The notes under the pieces: generated by a model
Databases searched by the model: none
What the model was told of the DNA's origin: nothing
What the model saw: only the letters and a program-made list of their open reading frames with translations
Position numbers and translations under genes: made by a program
Assembly (NCBI GenBank): GCA_900770055.1
Contig: CAAGJD010000133.1
Span: 1 to 64,000, forward strand
Length of the DNA stretch: 64,000 nt
From: Acholeplasmatales bacterium
GTDB taxonomy: Bacteria; Bacillota_I; Bacilli_A; Acholeplasmatales; Anaeroplasmataceae
Reading direction: 5' to 3'
Part shown: piece by piece, positions 47,534 to 57,600 of the stretch
Numbering within the stretch: position 1 is the stretch's first letter
Layout of the letters: each line of letters starts with the position of its first letter

Positions 47534-48796
47534 GTGCAAAAATTTTATACTAATACTACTGTAAGTAAGTTTATAAAAAATTTAGTTGCAAAAAACCCTA
47601 TACCTATGATAAATACATATTCTGATGGTGATATAATGCTATCTAATATGTTATATATAAAAAATGATTATATTGTAAAATGTAACTATAAAGATGGTTT
47701 TATTATAGATAGTGAAAGTACTAACATAGATAATTATTTAGATATAATAGAACCATATATTTTTGGTGAACATTATGATGGTATTACTACTACTTATAAA
47801 TCAAATATAAACAGTTATGATAGTACTACACATTATTATTTAGGACAATATTTAAGAGCAATTAGAGATATAAAAGGGATAGACTTAATGCCCTTTTATA
47901 ATTGTTATAATAGTACATATATTAAAGATATTAAATTATATTCATCTACTACTAATAGTATAGATTTTAAAATATTAACAGATCCAAAACATATTAATGA
48001 GGATTATAAGTTGATAGCAATACCAATAAAATTCTTTAAGACATATACAATAGCAGTAGATTGTACAACTCCTTATTATATAATGCCAATGATATATGGT
48101 AATAAAGGTATTATTAAAGATAATTTATTATATGATATGAGCAAATATTTTGGGCAAAAATGTCAATCGTCATATTTTAATAAGCCATATAAATTTAAAG
48201 TTGATTTACGAAAATTTGTGAGCGAAATATCAAATAGTTTAAATGATTATGGTATAAAAGATGATGACAATGCATATAAAAAGATTGCATCATATGAAAA
48301 ATTTTTATATTTATTAATACAACTACCAATTAATAATAAATCATCAATAGTGGTACTAGAAGGAGATTATACAGATAAAAAGGGCATTAATATTATAGAT
48401 ACATCAAGACCTGAATTTAGTACCCTATCATATAAACAATTAAATAATTTATTATTAAGTGATTTATCACTATTAAATAGAAATGATGGTAATTCATATG
48501 CATTTAGTGATAGACTTATTGAGTATTTATTATTAAATGCTATTACAAGTGATGAGGATATTACTCAAAATATTTCAAGAATACAAACTTACGCAACTTC
48601 ATTAACTAATCAAAAATTAAATAATTATCCAAGATATATGATGTTTAATAATACTAAAGGAGTTTGGTCAAATGATTTGCGTTATTATTTGTATTCACTA
48701 GTTATGAGTAGTAAATATTTAAAAAATAAATATGATATAAATGGATTTGTAGATAAAGATGTAGAGAAAATAATTACAAGAGGTCAGGGAGTATAA
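47534..48796 (+). CDS. Baseplate-region protein of unknown function (420 aa)
   Basis: GTG start 47534, with GGGAGG overlapping the tape-measure end. The 420-residue mixed protein is rich in Tyr, Asn and Ile; the N-terminal half looks beta-rich (FKILTDPKHINEDYKLIAIP), the C-terminal half helical (RPEFSTLSYKQLNNLLLSDL). No family is recognised. Context between tape measure and baseplate hub genes suggests a baseplate component. Confidence 0.5.
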   Translation: MQKFYTNTTVSKFIKNLVAKNPIPMINTYSDGDIMLSNMLYIKNDYIVKCNYKDGFIIDSESTNIDNYLDIIEPYIFGEHYDGITTTYKSNINSYDSTTHYYLGQYLRAIRDIKGIDLMPFYNCYNSTYIKDIKLYSSTTNSIDFKILTDPKHINEDYKLIAIPIKFFKTYTIAVDCTTPYYIMPMIYGNKGIIKDNLLYDMSKYFGQKCQSSYFNKPYKFKVDLRKFVSEISNSLNDYGIKDDDNAYKKIASYEKFLYLLIQLPINNKSSIVVLEGDYTDKKGINIIDTSRPEFSTLSYKQLNNLLLSDLSLLNRNDGNSYAFSDRLIEYLLLNAITSDEDITQNISRIQTYATSLTNQKLNNYPRYMMFNNTKGVWSNDLRYYLYSLVMSSKYLKNKYDINGFVDKDVEKIITRGQGV

Positions 48797-48798
48797 TT

Positions 48799-49410
48799 AT
48801 GGCTACAAAGATAGATACAAGTAAAAGAACTTTTGTAATGATAAATAATTATATATATTTACACCATATTAAAGACTCATCTGGAAATGGTACATTTATT
48901 ATACTCCCATCGTATCCAGAGTCTATTCAAGATTCTCTACAATCAACTTTTAGTAGTCAAAACCCATTAGCTCGTACTGCACCTATATTCTCATATCAAA
49001 ATTCTGGGCCACGTCAAGTTCAAGTTTCATTAAATTTACACCGTGATATGATGACACAAATAAATTATGGCGTAAGTAATGCAGCTGTTGAGCTTGGTGA
49101 TGATTATGTTGATACATTAATAAAACAAGTACAAGCTATTGCTTTACCAGATTATGTATCTGCTTCTAAAATGGTAAATCCACCTCTAATATCTGTTAGA
49201 TTTGGAAATGAAATTTTTATTAAAGGTGTTGTACAAGGTGGTATAAATATTACCTATAATTTGCCAATACTAGAAAATGATAAATACGCTCAGGTACAAA
49301 TTGCTTTTACTGTATCAGAGGTAGATCCATTTGATGCCCAAACAGTTATGCAACAAGGAAGTTTTAGAGGTCTTGATAGAACTTTAGATAGAAAAATAAA
49401 TTCAAATTAA
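48799..49410 (+). CDS. Baseplate / tail-tube initiator-like protein (203 aa)
   Basis: Pattern of tube-initiator proteins: FIILPSYPESIQDSLQSTFS, SYQNSGPRQVQVSLNLHRDM, VDTLIKQVQAIALPDY, MVNPPLISVRFGNEIFIKGV and ITYNLPILENDKYAQVQIAF ending TVSEVDPFD. The order 'fibre-tip P..i, l-lHRD, PP..v.v.fG, kGvv, Y.lPI..ngkYaqv.i.ftv.Ev.p' is typical. It would nucleate the tail tube on the baseplate hub. The LysM-like gene follows directly. Confidence 0.6.
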   Translation: MATKIDTSKRTFVMINNYIYLHHIKDSSGNGTFIILPSYPESIQDSLQSTFSSQNPLARTAPIFSYQNSGPRQVQVSLNLHRDMMTQINYGVSNAAVELGDDYVDTLIKQVQAIALPDYVSASKMVNPPLISVRFGNEIFIKGVVQGGINITYNLPILENDKYAQVQIAFTVSEVDPFDAQTVMQQGSFRGLDRTLDRKINSN

Positions 49411-49422
49411 TAGGAGGTATAT

Positions 49423-49740
49423 ATGGAAGTATTAAAAAATAAAGATTATAGAACGTATGATTATATTTCCAGATATACAGGTTTTCCTTTTTACTATAAT
49501 ACAAAAGACAATAAATACATATACGGTACAACTGGTCAGTTAGTAAAAGATATACCATTTGTATTACATATAGTAAAGAATAGAGATACTTTTGATAGTT
49601 TAGCTTTAAATTACTATGGCAACCCAACATTATATTGGGTAATATGTGATTTTAATGACATACAAGATCCATTTACAGACTTAAAAATAGGCCAAAAAAT
49701 AAAGATACCAACATTAAGTAGTTTAAGCTTCAAAATATAG
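49423..49740 (+). CDS. LysM-like baseplate wedge protein (T4 gp53-like)
   Basis: The 105-residue protein contains HIVKNRDTFDSLALNYYGNP, then TLYWVICDFNDIQDPFTDLK and IGQKIKIPT: the LysM pattern (hydrophobic strand, D-T/S-L...Y-G, W..I...N.I.DP.....G..I.IP) found in gp53 and in tail proteins such as gpX. The N-terminus (YISRYTGFPFYYNTKDNKYIY) is an adaptor. It binds other baseplate proteins at the wedge or hub. GGAGG precedes the ATG. Confidence 0.7.
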   Translation: MEVLKNKDYRTYDYISRYTGFPFYYNTKDNKYIYGTTGQLVKDIPFVLHIVKNRDTFDSLALNYYGNPTLYWVICDFNDIQDPFTDLKIGQKIKIPTLSSLSFKI

Positions 49741-49755
49741 TAAGGTGGTGATAAT

Positions 49756-51021
49756 ATGGTTACAAATTTATTATCAACTACAAGTAGAGTAGAAGCACCA
49801 TATATTGAAGTTACCATAGGTAATTATACATTTGGATCATATAATAAAACTCAAAAAACATCTTTAGATGATTCAGGAGTTAGATACACACAGGTATCTA
49901 CTACATTTCCTAATTATATGAAATCTTTAAATGTAATAAAAGTTAACGGAGCAGTTAATACATATAATATAAATATGGTTTATGGAATAAGAGCAGGAGA
50001 TGATCCTAATTTACTTGAAAAAGTATTTAGTTCTGTTTCTAATACAAGAAAAATTTCCATAAGTTATGGTGATTATTGCTCTCCAACTTTTATATATAAA
50101 ACAGAAGAAGCTATTATAACTAAAGTAACATCTAATGTTGATTTAGCTGGATCATCTATAACATATATGATCACGTGTACAAGCGAAGCATTGAGTTTAG
50201 CAGCTGGTACTTATTCATTTCCTGCTAGACATGAAAAACCAAGCAAAGTTATAAAAGATATATTATATTCAAACACATATGGCATATTAGAAATATTTTA
50301 TGGGATGCGTGATAGAGATTTAGTATTATCTAAAGGACTAATTGCATCAGATGACAAAGAAGTAACTATTGAAGCAAAACAAAATATAACTATATTTGAA
50401 TACTTAAATTATTTAGTACAATGTATGTCAAGTAGAAATGATTCTCCGACATCTATCATTAAATCGAGTGCATATGCTTTTACTGTTATTGATGATACAT
50501 CAGGTATATTTGGTGGGCCATATTTTAAAGTAAGTAAAATATCACGTAATTTAAAAAGCATAAATTCCATAGATATGTATGAGATAGATGTAGGTTATCC
50601 CACAGCAAATATAGTAACAAGTTTTACTATTGATGATGATGAAACTTACTCTATATTATATAATTATTCTCAAAAAGTAGAACAATCAGATTATATTTAT
50701 CGTATTGATAATGCTGGTAATACTGAATATATATATTCTCCTATGCTTTCTAACTCAAAGCAGTTATTAAAGACCACTGAGGCTGATAAATCATGGTGGA
50801 CAAAGATGACTCAATATCCTATTAAAGCAACTTTAACGATAAAAGGATTATTAAGACCAGCAATTTTAATGAATTATGTAAAAGTTAATGTATATTTTTT
50901 TGGAAGAAAACATATATCATCTGGAATCTATATTATTACTCAACAACAAGATACTATAGATCAAAATGGGTATAGAACAACTCTATCTTTAACTAGAGTA
51001 CAAGGAGATGAGGATTTATGA
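49756..51021 (+). CDS. Baseplate hub protein (T4 gp27 / gpD-like)
   Basis: The 421-residue protein begins with APYIEVTIGNYTFGSYN, has VSTTFPNYMKSLNVIKVNGAVNTYNINM and a 'GAVNTYNINMVYGIRAGDDP' strand, and later FGRKHISSGIYIITQQQDTIDQNGYRTTLSLTR at the C-terminus, consistent with the tandem barrel organisation of hub proteins (gp27, Mu gp44, gpD). It would form the trimeric platform joining tube and spike. It overlaps the next gene by 4 nt (ATGA), implying coupling to the spike. Confidence 0.65.
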   Translation: MVTNLLSTTSRVEAPYIEVTIGNYTFGSYNKTQKTSLDDSGVRYTQVSTTFPNYMKSLNVIKVNGAVNTYNINMVYGIRAGDDPNLLEKVFSSVSNTRKISISYGDYCSPTFIYKTEEAIITKVTSNVDLAGSSITYMITCTSEALSLAAGTYSFPARHEKPSKVIKDILYSNTYGILEIFYGMRDRDLVLSKGLIASDDKEVTIEAKQNITIFEYLNYLVQCMSSRNDSPTSIIKSSAYAFTVIDDTSGIFGGPYFKVSKISRNLKSINSIDMYEIDVGYPTANIVTSFTIDDDETYSILYNYSQKVEQSDYIYRIDNAGNTEYIYSPMLSNSKQLLKTTEADKSWWTKMTQYPIKATLTIKGLLRPAILMNYVKVNVYFFGRKHISSGIYIITQQQDTIDQNGYRTTLSLTRVQGDEDL

Positions 51022-51497
51022 TAACAAAAGCAATAGTTGAAGAAATCATAAGTCCTTATTCTGCAAGAGTTAGAATGCCAATTTTAAATGCTATAAAAGG
51101 AGCAAAACAATCTACTCCTACAGACGAATTATCAATTGCGACTATTTGTACTATACCTAACGCTAAGAATAATATAAATGTTGGAGACATTGTATTTGTT
51201 GGATTTGAAGACAATGATTATAGCAAACCAATTATAATTGGTCATTTATTTAAAGAAAATAAAACTAAGGATTTGTATGATAACACATCATTAGACTTAG
51301 TCCTTAGATCATTAAATGTACAATACGATACAACATTATCAAGCAACACAAAAATAGGTGAAGTTATTGGTAAAGAGATACAATGCTTACAAGGTATTCG
51401 TAGTAACATACAGAAACAGATAGATGATATTGAACAATCCTATGGCGATGTAGAAGCTATGACAAATTCAGAAATAGATAAAATTTTATCTACATAA
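51018..51497 (+). CDS. Central spike OB-fold protein (gp5/gpV-like)
   Basis: Residues 5-85 make an OB-like barrel: AIVEEIISPYSARVRMPILN, ELSIATICTIPNAKNNINVG, DIVFVGFEDNDYSKPIIIGHL, with the 'G-D-x-V-x-V-x-F-E-x-x-D...P-I-x-G' signature of spike OB domains. The C-terminal 65 residues are helical (VIGKEIQCLQGIRSNIQKQ), with no lysozyme or beta-helix tip. It would sit below the hub at the tail tip; membrane puncture would need another tip protein. The start ATG overlaps the hub stop. Confidence 0.65.
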   Translation: MITKAIVEEIISPYSARVRMPILNAIKGAKQSTPTDELSIATICTIPNAKNNINVGDIVFVGFEDNDYSKPIIIGHLFKENKTKDLYDNTSLDLVLRSLNVQYDTTLSSNTKIGEVIGKEIQCLQGIRSNIQKQIDDIEQSYGDVEAMTNSEIDKILST

Positions 51498-51513
51498 TAG
51501 GAGGAAGTATTTA

Positions 51514-51885
51514 ATGTATTCTATAGCTTTTCCAAAAATGCTAAATAATACAACAACAAACTTAGTACAAGATAAAGAAGCTACAGCTTCAAATTTAAAG
51601 ATTTTAATAATGTCTGATAGAACATCATTATATGGAGATCCATATTTTGGAACACTTATAAAGAAATTTTTATTTGAGCAAAATAATATTGTATTACAAG
51701 ATATGATTATAGATGAAATTTATACAGCTATATTAATATTTATGCCTCAAATTAAAGTTGAAAGAGAAGATATTACAGTTACATCTGATGGTGTAGATGT
51801 ATTTACCTCAGTAAAGTGTTTAAATTTATTAGATTTTACAACAAATTTATATAATATAAATTTAACTGCAGATGGCGAGGTATAA
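51514..51885 (+). CDS. Baseplate wedge protein (T4 gp25-like, GPW family)
   Basis: The 123-residue protein fits the GPW/gp25 pattern: LVQDKEATASNLKILIMSDRTSLYG, DPYFGTLIKKFLFEQNNIVL, IIDEIYTAILIFMPQIKVER, then ITVTSDG...V. These correspond to the gp25 motif 'DP.fG..l..llfep....' and the helix 'i..eI..ai....P.i.v..i.v'. It docks the wedge to the sheath's first ring. GGAGG precedes the ATG and its stop overlaps the ribosome site of gp6-like gene. Confidence 0.75.
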   Translation: MYSIAFPKMLNNTTTNLVQDKEATASNLKILIMSDRTSLYGDPYFGTLIKKFLFEQNNIVLQDMIIDEIYTAILIFMPQIKVEREDITVTSDGVDVFTSVKCLNLLDFTTNLYNINLTADGEV

Positions 51886-51886
51886 T

Positions 51887-54800
51887 ATGGACGAACAACT
51901 TATATCAAATACAAGTTATACAAATAAAGATTTTAGATCTATTTATCCTGAACTTCTTGATTTGGTTACAAAGATAACAGGTAAATGGGATCCATCTTTA
52001 TCAAATGAATCTGATCCTGGTGTTATACTTTTAAAATTAAATGCTTTAATTGCAGATAAAAGTAATTATAATATAGATAAAAATGTGCTTGAATTCTTCC
52101 CATTATCAGTTACACAGATAGGTAATGCAAGGGAGTTGTATGATACTCTTGGATATTCAATGCATTGGTATAAATCAGCAACTACTCAAATTGCATTTAA
52201 ATGGGTAGGAGAAAAGAGTGATGGAAAACCATATACAATACCTCAATTTTCTATGATTACAGATAGCTCAAGAGAAGTTGTTTATACATTAATAAATCCA
52301 GTAGTTGTTAATAAAACATCTGAAGTTGCTCTTGGAAGTGCAATACAAGGTGTAAATTATCAATATGAGATTAATGGAGAAACAGCTATAAAGCTATCTA
52401 ATCTTGATTCTGATTTAAGGCTATATTTTACCGAAAGACAAATTGCAGAAAATGGAATTTTCGTTGGAAATGTAGGAGATAAATATGATTGGGAAGCAGT
52501 TGATAATCTAGAATCTACTGCCCTTGGTCAAAAAGTTTATAAATTTGGAGTTCTTCCAAACACAGATATTTGTTATATTCAATTTCCTCAAGATATTGCA
52601 AATTTAATTGAAGATGGATTAAATATACAGTATATAATTAGTGATGGAGTAAATGGAAATATTTCTGCTTTAACACTTGATACATTTTATAATGATCAAA
52701 TAGAAGAAGTTGAAGATTCAGATGGTAATAAATCTAATGTTACTATAAATGACTATATATCAATATCAAATAATAGTTCAGCATTAAATGGATCTGATCC
52801 AGAGGACTTAGATAGCGCATATAGAAACTATAAGAAAACAATAGGTACATTTAATACTTTAATAACATGCTTAGATTATGAAAATGCTATTTATAATTTA
52901 AGTGATGACGTGCACCCGCAATATGATTACTTAGTTTCAAATTGTGTAGTATCTGATAGAACAAATGATATAAATCATAGCTATAATATACAGGTATTAA
53001 ATGATTATGGTGAACATAGCGAGCTAGTTGTTGAATCAGATATAAATGGTAATCCATCAATGACTGCATTTAATTTAGGACTATATTTATTATCTCCTAT
53101 GAGTAATATATATGACAGACAAACTTTCAATAATTCATTTGCGCCTAATCCACTACTTCAATCAGATATTGAAAGAGATCTTGAGTATATAAAATTTGCT
53201 CAACATGATTATATAGACAATTCAAATATATCTAAATATTTATATAGAAATGATTATTCTATATCATGTAAAGTAATTACATATTATAAAGTTTCAGATT
53301 CTGAGGCCTCTCAAATTTTAGCTAATATATATCTTGCTTTATATAAAACATTTAATGCAAGAGAAGTTGATTTTGGAAATCCTATAGATTATGATAAACT
53401 TTATAAAACTATACAAGATGCTGATACTCGTATTAAAACAATTATATTAGATGAGCCTATTTATAATATAAAGAAAGTAGATTCATATAATAATGTTTCA
53501 AATTTAGATGGAGATGATAAAATTGAGATTATTTCCAAATCTATTTTAGCTGGAGTAACTCCATTATATGAGTTTGATGATAGATTTAATTTCGAATTTG
53601 GGCAAACTTCACCTAGTGAGATAATAGAAAATATTCAAAAAGTTACAACCCAATCAGAAATTACAGTAGGTGCAGTAGGTACAGTACCAGTTACTGAGCT
53701 TACAGATGAAGATTATTATACATTAAAAGCAAATGAGAGCGTACAACTTATTGCACCAAATCTAGAGACTGAAAAAAATTATACAGTTGGTATTAATTAT
53801 GAATTTACAGGTTTTAATGGTACAGAGATTAATGCTAATACTGATTATAAGTTAAAAGATGGCGAAGAGTTAATATTTACATATAAACAAAATGGCGTTG
53901 ATAAAAAAGATACCTATGGTGTAGGTACAATAATTCTTTCAAGCTTTAATATTACCCCATCTAATTATTCTGGTGATTTAGGTACATCAAATAGCATTTC
54001 TATTAGAAAAATTAGACAAACTGATTTAACAATTACTTCGCAAAATCCAAAGTTATATTGCTATTGGATAACTAATACAGTTATAAATAATAAATATACT
54101 ATACCATTTAATAGTGATGGAGAATATGTACTTAGAACAGGCGAATACTTTATGTACACATTCGATTTAGAGAGTAATGAACTTGTTATATTAGGTTCTG
54201 GCACTAAAATTGCTATTCAAAACAATGCTATAAAATCTAATTATCGCCCAACTGTACCTAAAGTAGATTTAACTTCTATATATGATAATGGTATTAGTGC
54301 ATTTACAACAAATGATTGGGTTGTATATAATTTAAATAATGACCCAAAATATATAGTTACAGAAATGCAAATTATTACCTTAGGTGAAGGAAGTCAATTA
54401 TATTGTACTAATGAAGCTGGTAATCCTATAACATTAAATAATTCTTTACAAAAAGTAAAAAATATTTATTATAAAATTGATGAAAATGCAGATCCTACTT
54501 CTCCTCCAAGCATAGATGATAGTTTGGATATTTGGCAAGCAATGAGCTCATTAAATTTGAACGCAACACCAAATACAGTTCAAACTTTAAAAGAACATCA
54601 ATCAATAACACTATTCAATACAAATAACGAACCAACAGTTCTTGAACCAGGAATCTCATTTATGTTTAGTTCGCCTGTAATAATTCAAGGTGGAGAAAAT
54701 ATAGATGTTGCAATTTTAAATACCAGTGGAGTTTATGACTATACACTTTCTTGTTATAAGTTTATACAATCATCTGATATAATTACTAGAGATACTGAAG

Positions 54801-55588
54801 ATTTTATTGTTTTAAATATATTATCATCATCTAATGATAAAGAATTAAAATTTAACTTTGGTTTAGATTATAGTAAATATGTTATACCAATTATATTTAA
54901 TAAAGTTGGAGAAAATGATACATTAACTGTAACAAATTGTGAATTATTTAATCTAAAATCAAGCGTTACATTAGATAAATCTGGAACATATTATCTTAAT
55001 CCTACAAGTAATAATACAGGTAGCCTTAAATTTGAGTATACAACAACTGGCACAAATCAAGATATTACTAAATCATATAATTCTGGTGAGTATACTATAA
55101 ATAAAGGTTCAGTAGAAAAACTTATTTCAAATCATTTATATAGCGTAGGTAATGGAAAAGACATTGAAGCAATTTATGGCGAAAATGGAAATACACTCGA
55201 AGGTGTAGAATATGTGACATTTTCATCTATTCCAGATGATTTTATATTTGTATTTGATGAAATTGATAAAACTTACAAAGCAAAATTAGAATTATCAGAT
55301 GATAATATAATGACTACAGGAAATTGGAGATCTTCAGTTTTAGTAGGAAAGATTAACAAAATAGATAGTGTTAATTATGGCAATGACGTTTTAAATAAAA
55401 TTAAAGAATTGAATGTTGGCGGAAAATTTAACTTTACCTATAGAGTTAATGAAGATGAGCTTATTGAAGATCCAACACTACCAGAAAGCTTTTGGAATAT
55501 TCACCATATTTATAATAAATACACTATAGCTAAATTAGATGCTGGGTATAATACATCAATACAGATACCTAAATCTAGTAAATTATAA
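51887..55588 (+). CDS. Large baseplate wedge protein (T4 gp6 / baseplate J-like), 1233 aa
   Basis: The start at ATG 51887 (GAGGT upstream) is preferred to an in-frame ATG at 51872, which would put the ribosome site inside the gene. The N-terminus TSYTNKDFRSIYPELLDLVTKI and DPSLSNESDPGVILLKLNALIADKSNYNIDKNVLEFFP matches gp6/gpJ wedge proteins. The 1233-residue protein is much longer than gpJ, with a central gp6-like part up to about residue 560 and a beta-rich C-terminal extension of Asn/Thr/Ser-rich repeats, perhaps attachment modules for fibres. It forms the wedge ring that triggers sheath contraction. Confidence 0.75.
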   Translation: MDEQLISNTSYTNKDFRSIYPELLDLVTKITGKWDPSLSNESDPGVILLKLNALIADKSNYNIDKNVLEFFPLSVTQIGNARELYDTLGYSMHWYKSATTQIAFKWVGEKSDGKPYTIPQFSMITDSSREVVYTLINPVVVNKTSEVALGSAIQGVNYQYEINGETAIKLSNLDSDLRLYFTERQIAENGIFVGNVGDKYDWEAVDNLESTALGQKVYKFGVLPNTDICYIQFPQDIANLIEDGLNIQYIISDGVNGNISALTLDTFYNDQIEEVEDSDGNKSNVTINDYISISNNSSALNGSDPEDLDSAYRNYKKTIGTFNTLITCLDYENAIYNLSDDVHPQYDYLVSNCVVSDRTNDINHSYNIQVLNDYGEHSELVVESDINGNPSMTAFNLGLYLLSPMSNIYDRQTFNNSFAPNPLLQSDIERDLEYIKFAQHDYIDNSNISKYLYRNDYSISCKVITYYKVSDSEASQILANIYLALYKTFNAREVDFGNPIDYDKLYKTIQDADTRIKTIILDEPIYNIKKVDSYNNVSNLDGDDKIEIISKSILAGVTPLYEFDDRFNFEFGQTSPSEIIENIQKVTTQSEITVGAVGTVPVTELTDEDYYTLKANESVQLIAPNLETEKNYTVGINYEFTGFNGTEINANTDYKLKDGEELIFTYKQNGVDKKDTYGVGTIILSSFNITPSNYSGDLGTSNSISIRKIRQTDLTITSQNPKLYCYWITNTVINNKYTIPFNSDGEYVLRTGEYFMYTFDLESNELVILGSGTKIAIQNNAIKSNYRPTVPKVDLTSIYDNGISAFTTNDWVVYNLNNDPKYIVTEMQIITLGEGSQLYCTNEAGNPITLNNSLQKVKNIYYKIDENADPTSPPSIDDSLDIWQAMSSLNLNATPNTVQTLKEHQSITLFNTNNEPTVLEPGISFMFSSPVIIQGGENIDVAILNTSGVYDYTLSCYKFIQSSDIITRDTEDFIVLNILSSSNDKELKFNFGLDYSKYVIPIIFNKVGENDTLTVTNCELFNLKSSVTLDKSGTYYLNPTSNNTGSLKFEYTTTGTNQDITKSYNSGEYTINKGSVEKLISNHLYSVGNGKDIEAIYGENGNTLEGVEYVTFSSIPDDFIFVFDEIDKTYKAKLELSDDNIMTTGNWRSSVLVGKINKIDSVNYGNDVLNKIKELNVGGKFNFTYRVNEDELIEDPTLPESFWNIHHIYNKYTIAKLDAGYNTSIQIPKSSKL

Positions 55589-55602
55589 GGTGGTGTTTTA
55601 TA

Positions 55603-56403
55603 TTGAAATTATTTAGATTACAAAATAATACTCCATCTTATTGCGTAGAGCAATCAAGAGACTTTCAGCTATTTTGTAGAATATTTGATGCTTCATTTAA
55701 TGGAACAAAATTTGATATAGACAGTATGATTCAAGTATTAGATCCCGCAAAAGTTAATGATAGAATGCTTGAATTATACTGTACCAGAGTTGGTTTTTAT
55801 CCCACAAAAAGCATTGATGCAAAAGTATTGAGATATATTATAGCAGCATTTCCATTTATTATAAAAAATAAAGGGACAAAATTGGGCATACAGCAATGTA
55901 TATACACTATACTTAAAGCAGAAAATAGTACATTACCTCCATATGTTGAAATTATAAATATAAATTTAAGCGAAAATAGTAATGATGATTATGTAATAAA
56001 TATTTATACACCTATAAAACTTTTTAATGAAGTAGCATTAAGAGAGTTATTGAGATATGTTGTTCCAGCTGGATATACATATAATATTATATTATATAAT
56101 GCTCTATTAGATGGGTTTACAGATCAAACTACTAATTTAGATGAGCTTATAACTATTAAATCACCAACATACATTTCATCAGCAATTAGAGGCAGCAATG
56201 GTATTAGTAGCGAGTATTATGGTGCTAGTGTTCCCAAATACATTGTAGATGGCATTGAAGCAATAAGTCCAACAGTTGAAGAACAAGCATTGATTAATGC
56301 TTATGATACATCAGAAATCGTAGGAAGTTCTAATTATATATTAAAACATAAAGATAAAGATAATGATACTATTACTCAAAAAACATATAATAATGAGGTA
56401 TAG
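55603..56403 (+). CDS. Tail protein I-like baseplate wedge component (266 aa)
   Basis: TTG start 55603 with AAGGTGG about 8 nt upstream. Residues 15-110 contain CVEQSRDFQLFCRIFDASFNGTKFDID, LELYCTRVGFYPTKSIDAKVLRYIIAAFPFIIKNKGTKLGIQQCIY: the 'gpI/gp7' pattern with the NKGT.LGI helix. Following are beta strands VEIININLSENSNDDYVINIY. Positioned right after the gp6/J-like gene as in P2 (J then I). It links wedges to fibres. Confidence 0.65.
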   Translation: MKLFRLQNNTPSYCVEQSRDFQLFCRIFDASFNGTKFDIDSMIQVLDPAKVNDRMLELYCTRVGFYPTKSIDAKVLRYIIAAFPFIIKNKGTKLGIQQCIYTILKAENSTLPPYVEIININLSENSNDDYVINIYTPIKLFNEVALRELLRYVVPAGYTYNIILYNALLDGFTDQTTNLDELITIKSPTYISSAIRGSNGISSEYYGASVPKYIVDGIEAISPTVEEQALINAYDTSEIVGSSNYILKHKDKDNDTITQKTYNNEV

Positions 56404-56407
56404 ATAA

Positions 56408-56947
56408 ATGGATAAAAATAATACACAAAATAAAACAAAAACGACTAATAAAAATTTATCTATACCTTATCAAGGTGTAGTTACTGCAAAAGTAATTAGA
56501 AATGGTAAAGTTGTTAAAACTTTTAAAAAGCATAATAAAGGTACAGATTTTTTATTTAAACAACTTTGCAGATGTTTAGCAGGTCAAGATGTTAGAGATG
56601 CTATGCCAAGATATATAGATGCAGGAACAATAGATAATACTGAAAATAAGTTTAAATCAGAATTAATTCAACCATCGTTTATTACTGGTAAATATGTTAA
56701 AAAGTTTAATAGTCAGTATTATGCAGTAGTACTAAATGCTTTAATTCCTTTTTCATCTATGATTTCCAATGAATCAATTATAAATACTTTTGTACTAAAA
56801 CCGAAATATGACAGTTTAAATGATAGTATACTTGCAATATTTGAGTTAAATGGAGAAAGTGTACGATTAGAGCAAGGAGAATCATTATTAATAGAGTGGA
56901 AAATGGCATTTACAAGTATTGATATTAGTGAAGGAGAAGATAATTAA
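56408..56947 (+). CDS. Tail/baseplate-associated protein of unknown function (179 aa)
   Basis: It begins with a basic, disordered N-terminus (NNTQNKTKTTNKNLS), then LSIPYQGVVTAKVIRNGKVVKTFKKHNKGTDFLFKQLCRCLAG, a beta-hairpin and helix resembling fibre-attachment or decoration proteins in related phages. The ending is acidic (SLLIEWKMAFTSIDISEGE). It overlaps the next gene's start by one base. Not recognised with confidence. Confidence 0.5.
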   Translation: MDKNNTQNKTKTTNKNLSIPYQGVVTAKVIRNGKVVKTFKKHNKGTDFLFKQLCRCLAGQDVRDAMPRYIDAGTIDNTENKFKSELIQPSFITGKYVKKFNSQYYAVVLNALIPFSSMISNESIINTFVLKPKYDSLNDSILAIFELNGESVRLEQGESLLIEWKMAFTSIDISEGEDN

Positions 56948-57510
56948 TGGCAGATATAAAATTAAGTACAGATAAAATTACAGTGTTTCCTGTATCTAAT
57001 AAACCTTCAGAACCTAATTCAAGATTAATTACTGAGTATAATTTAACTCATATAGTTAATCGATTAGTTGATAAATCAAGTTTTGTAATTACAAGTAATG
57101 ATAGTGACACAATTAAAGATCAAACTGGTCCATTTGAGTTTAATATAGAAGGTTATTATGTTAAAATAATAGATTTAAAAGACCTTATAGAACAGTTCAG
57201 TGAAGTAACTTCAATTTATGCAAAAATTGGTATAAAACCTAGTCAAGCAGATAATAACAACTTTCAAGAACTTAAAGGTGAAGAAGATGAAGCTGGGTTA
57301 TATACAGGTGTAAATTTTACAGACACAATAGAAGCACAATCAACTGTTGAAGAAGCTTCAGCAATTTATTATAATTTAAAATTACTTGAAAAATCAAGTG
57401 CATCAAACAATTGGCTAATACCAAGAGAAAGTAAAGTTAGATTTAATCAATGGTCGTTTAGTAGTATAGACGATGGAGATTTAGACGAACCTTATACAAT
57501 ATATAATTAA
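56947..57510 (+). CDS. Tail/baseplate-associated protein of unknown function (187 aa)
   Basis: Mixed protein beginning MADIKLSTDKITVFPVSNKP, followed by RLITEYNLTHIVNRLVDKSSF, FEFNIEGYYVKIIDLKDLIE and a Trp-containing C-terminus (RFNQWSFSSIDDGDLDEP). It is the last gene of the tail operon before a terminator. Small proteins with this 'NLTHIVNRLVDK...GYYxKI' arrangement appear at the end of tail clusters of related phages, but the function is not known to me. Confidence 0.5.
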   Translation: MADIKLSTDKITVFPVSNKPSEPNSRLITEYNLTHIVNRLVDKSSFVITSNDSDTIKDQTGPFEFNIEGYYVKIIDLKDLIEQFSEVTSIYAKIGIKPSQADNNNFQELKGEEDEAGLYTGVNFTDTIEAQSTVEEASAIYYNLKLLEKSSASNNWLIPRESKVRFNQWSFSSIDDGDLDEPYTIYN

Positions 57511-57514
57511 TATG

Positions 57515-57556
57515 TAAATAACAGCAGTTTTTAATTAAATTGCTGTTATTTATTTT
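57515..57556 (+). terminator. Rho-independent terminator at the end of the tail operon
   Basis: TAAATAACAGCA (57515-57526) pairs with TGCTGTTATTTA (57541-57552), a 12-bp stem with a 14-nt loop, followed by TTTTTAT. It separates the structural genes from the replication/helicase block. Confidence 0.75.
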
Positions 57557-57600
57557 TATATAATTGTATATTTATATATAATTATATAAAGGAGATTTAT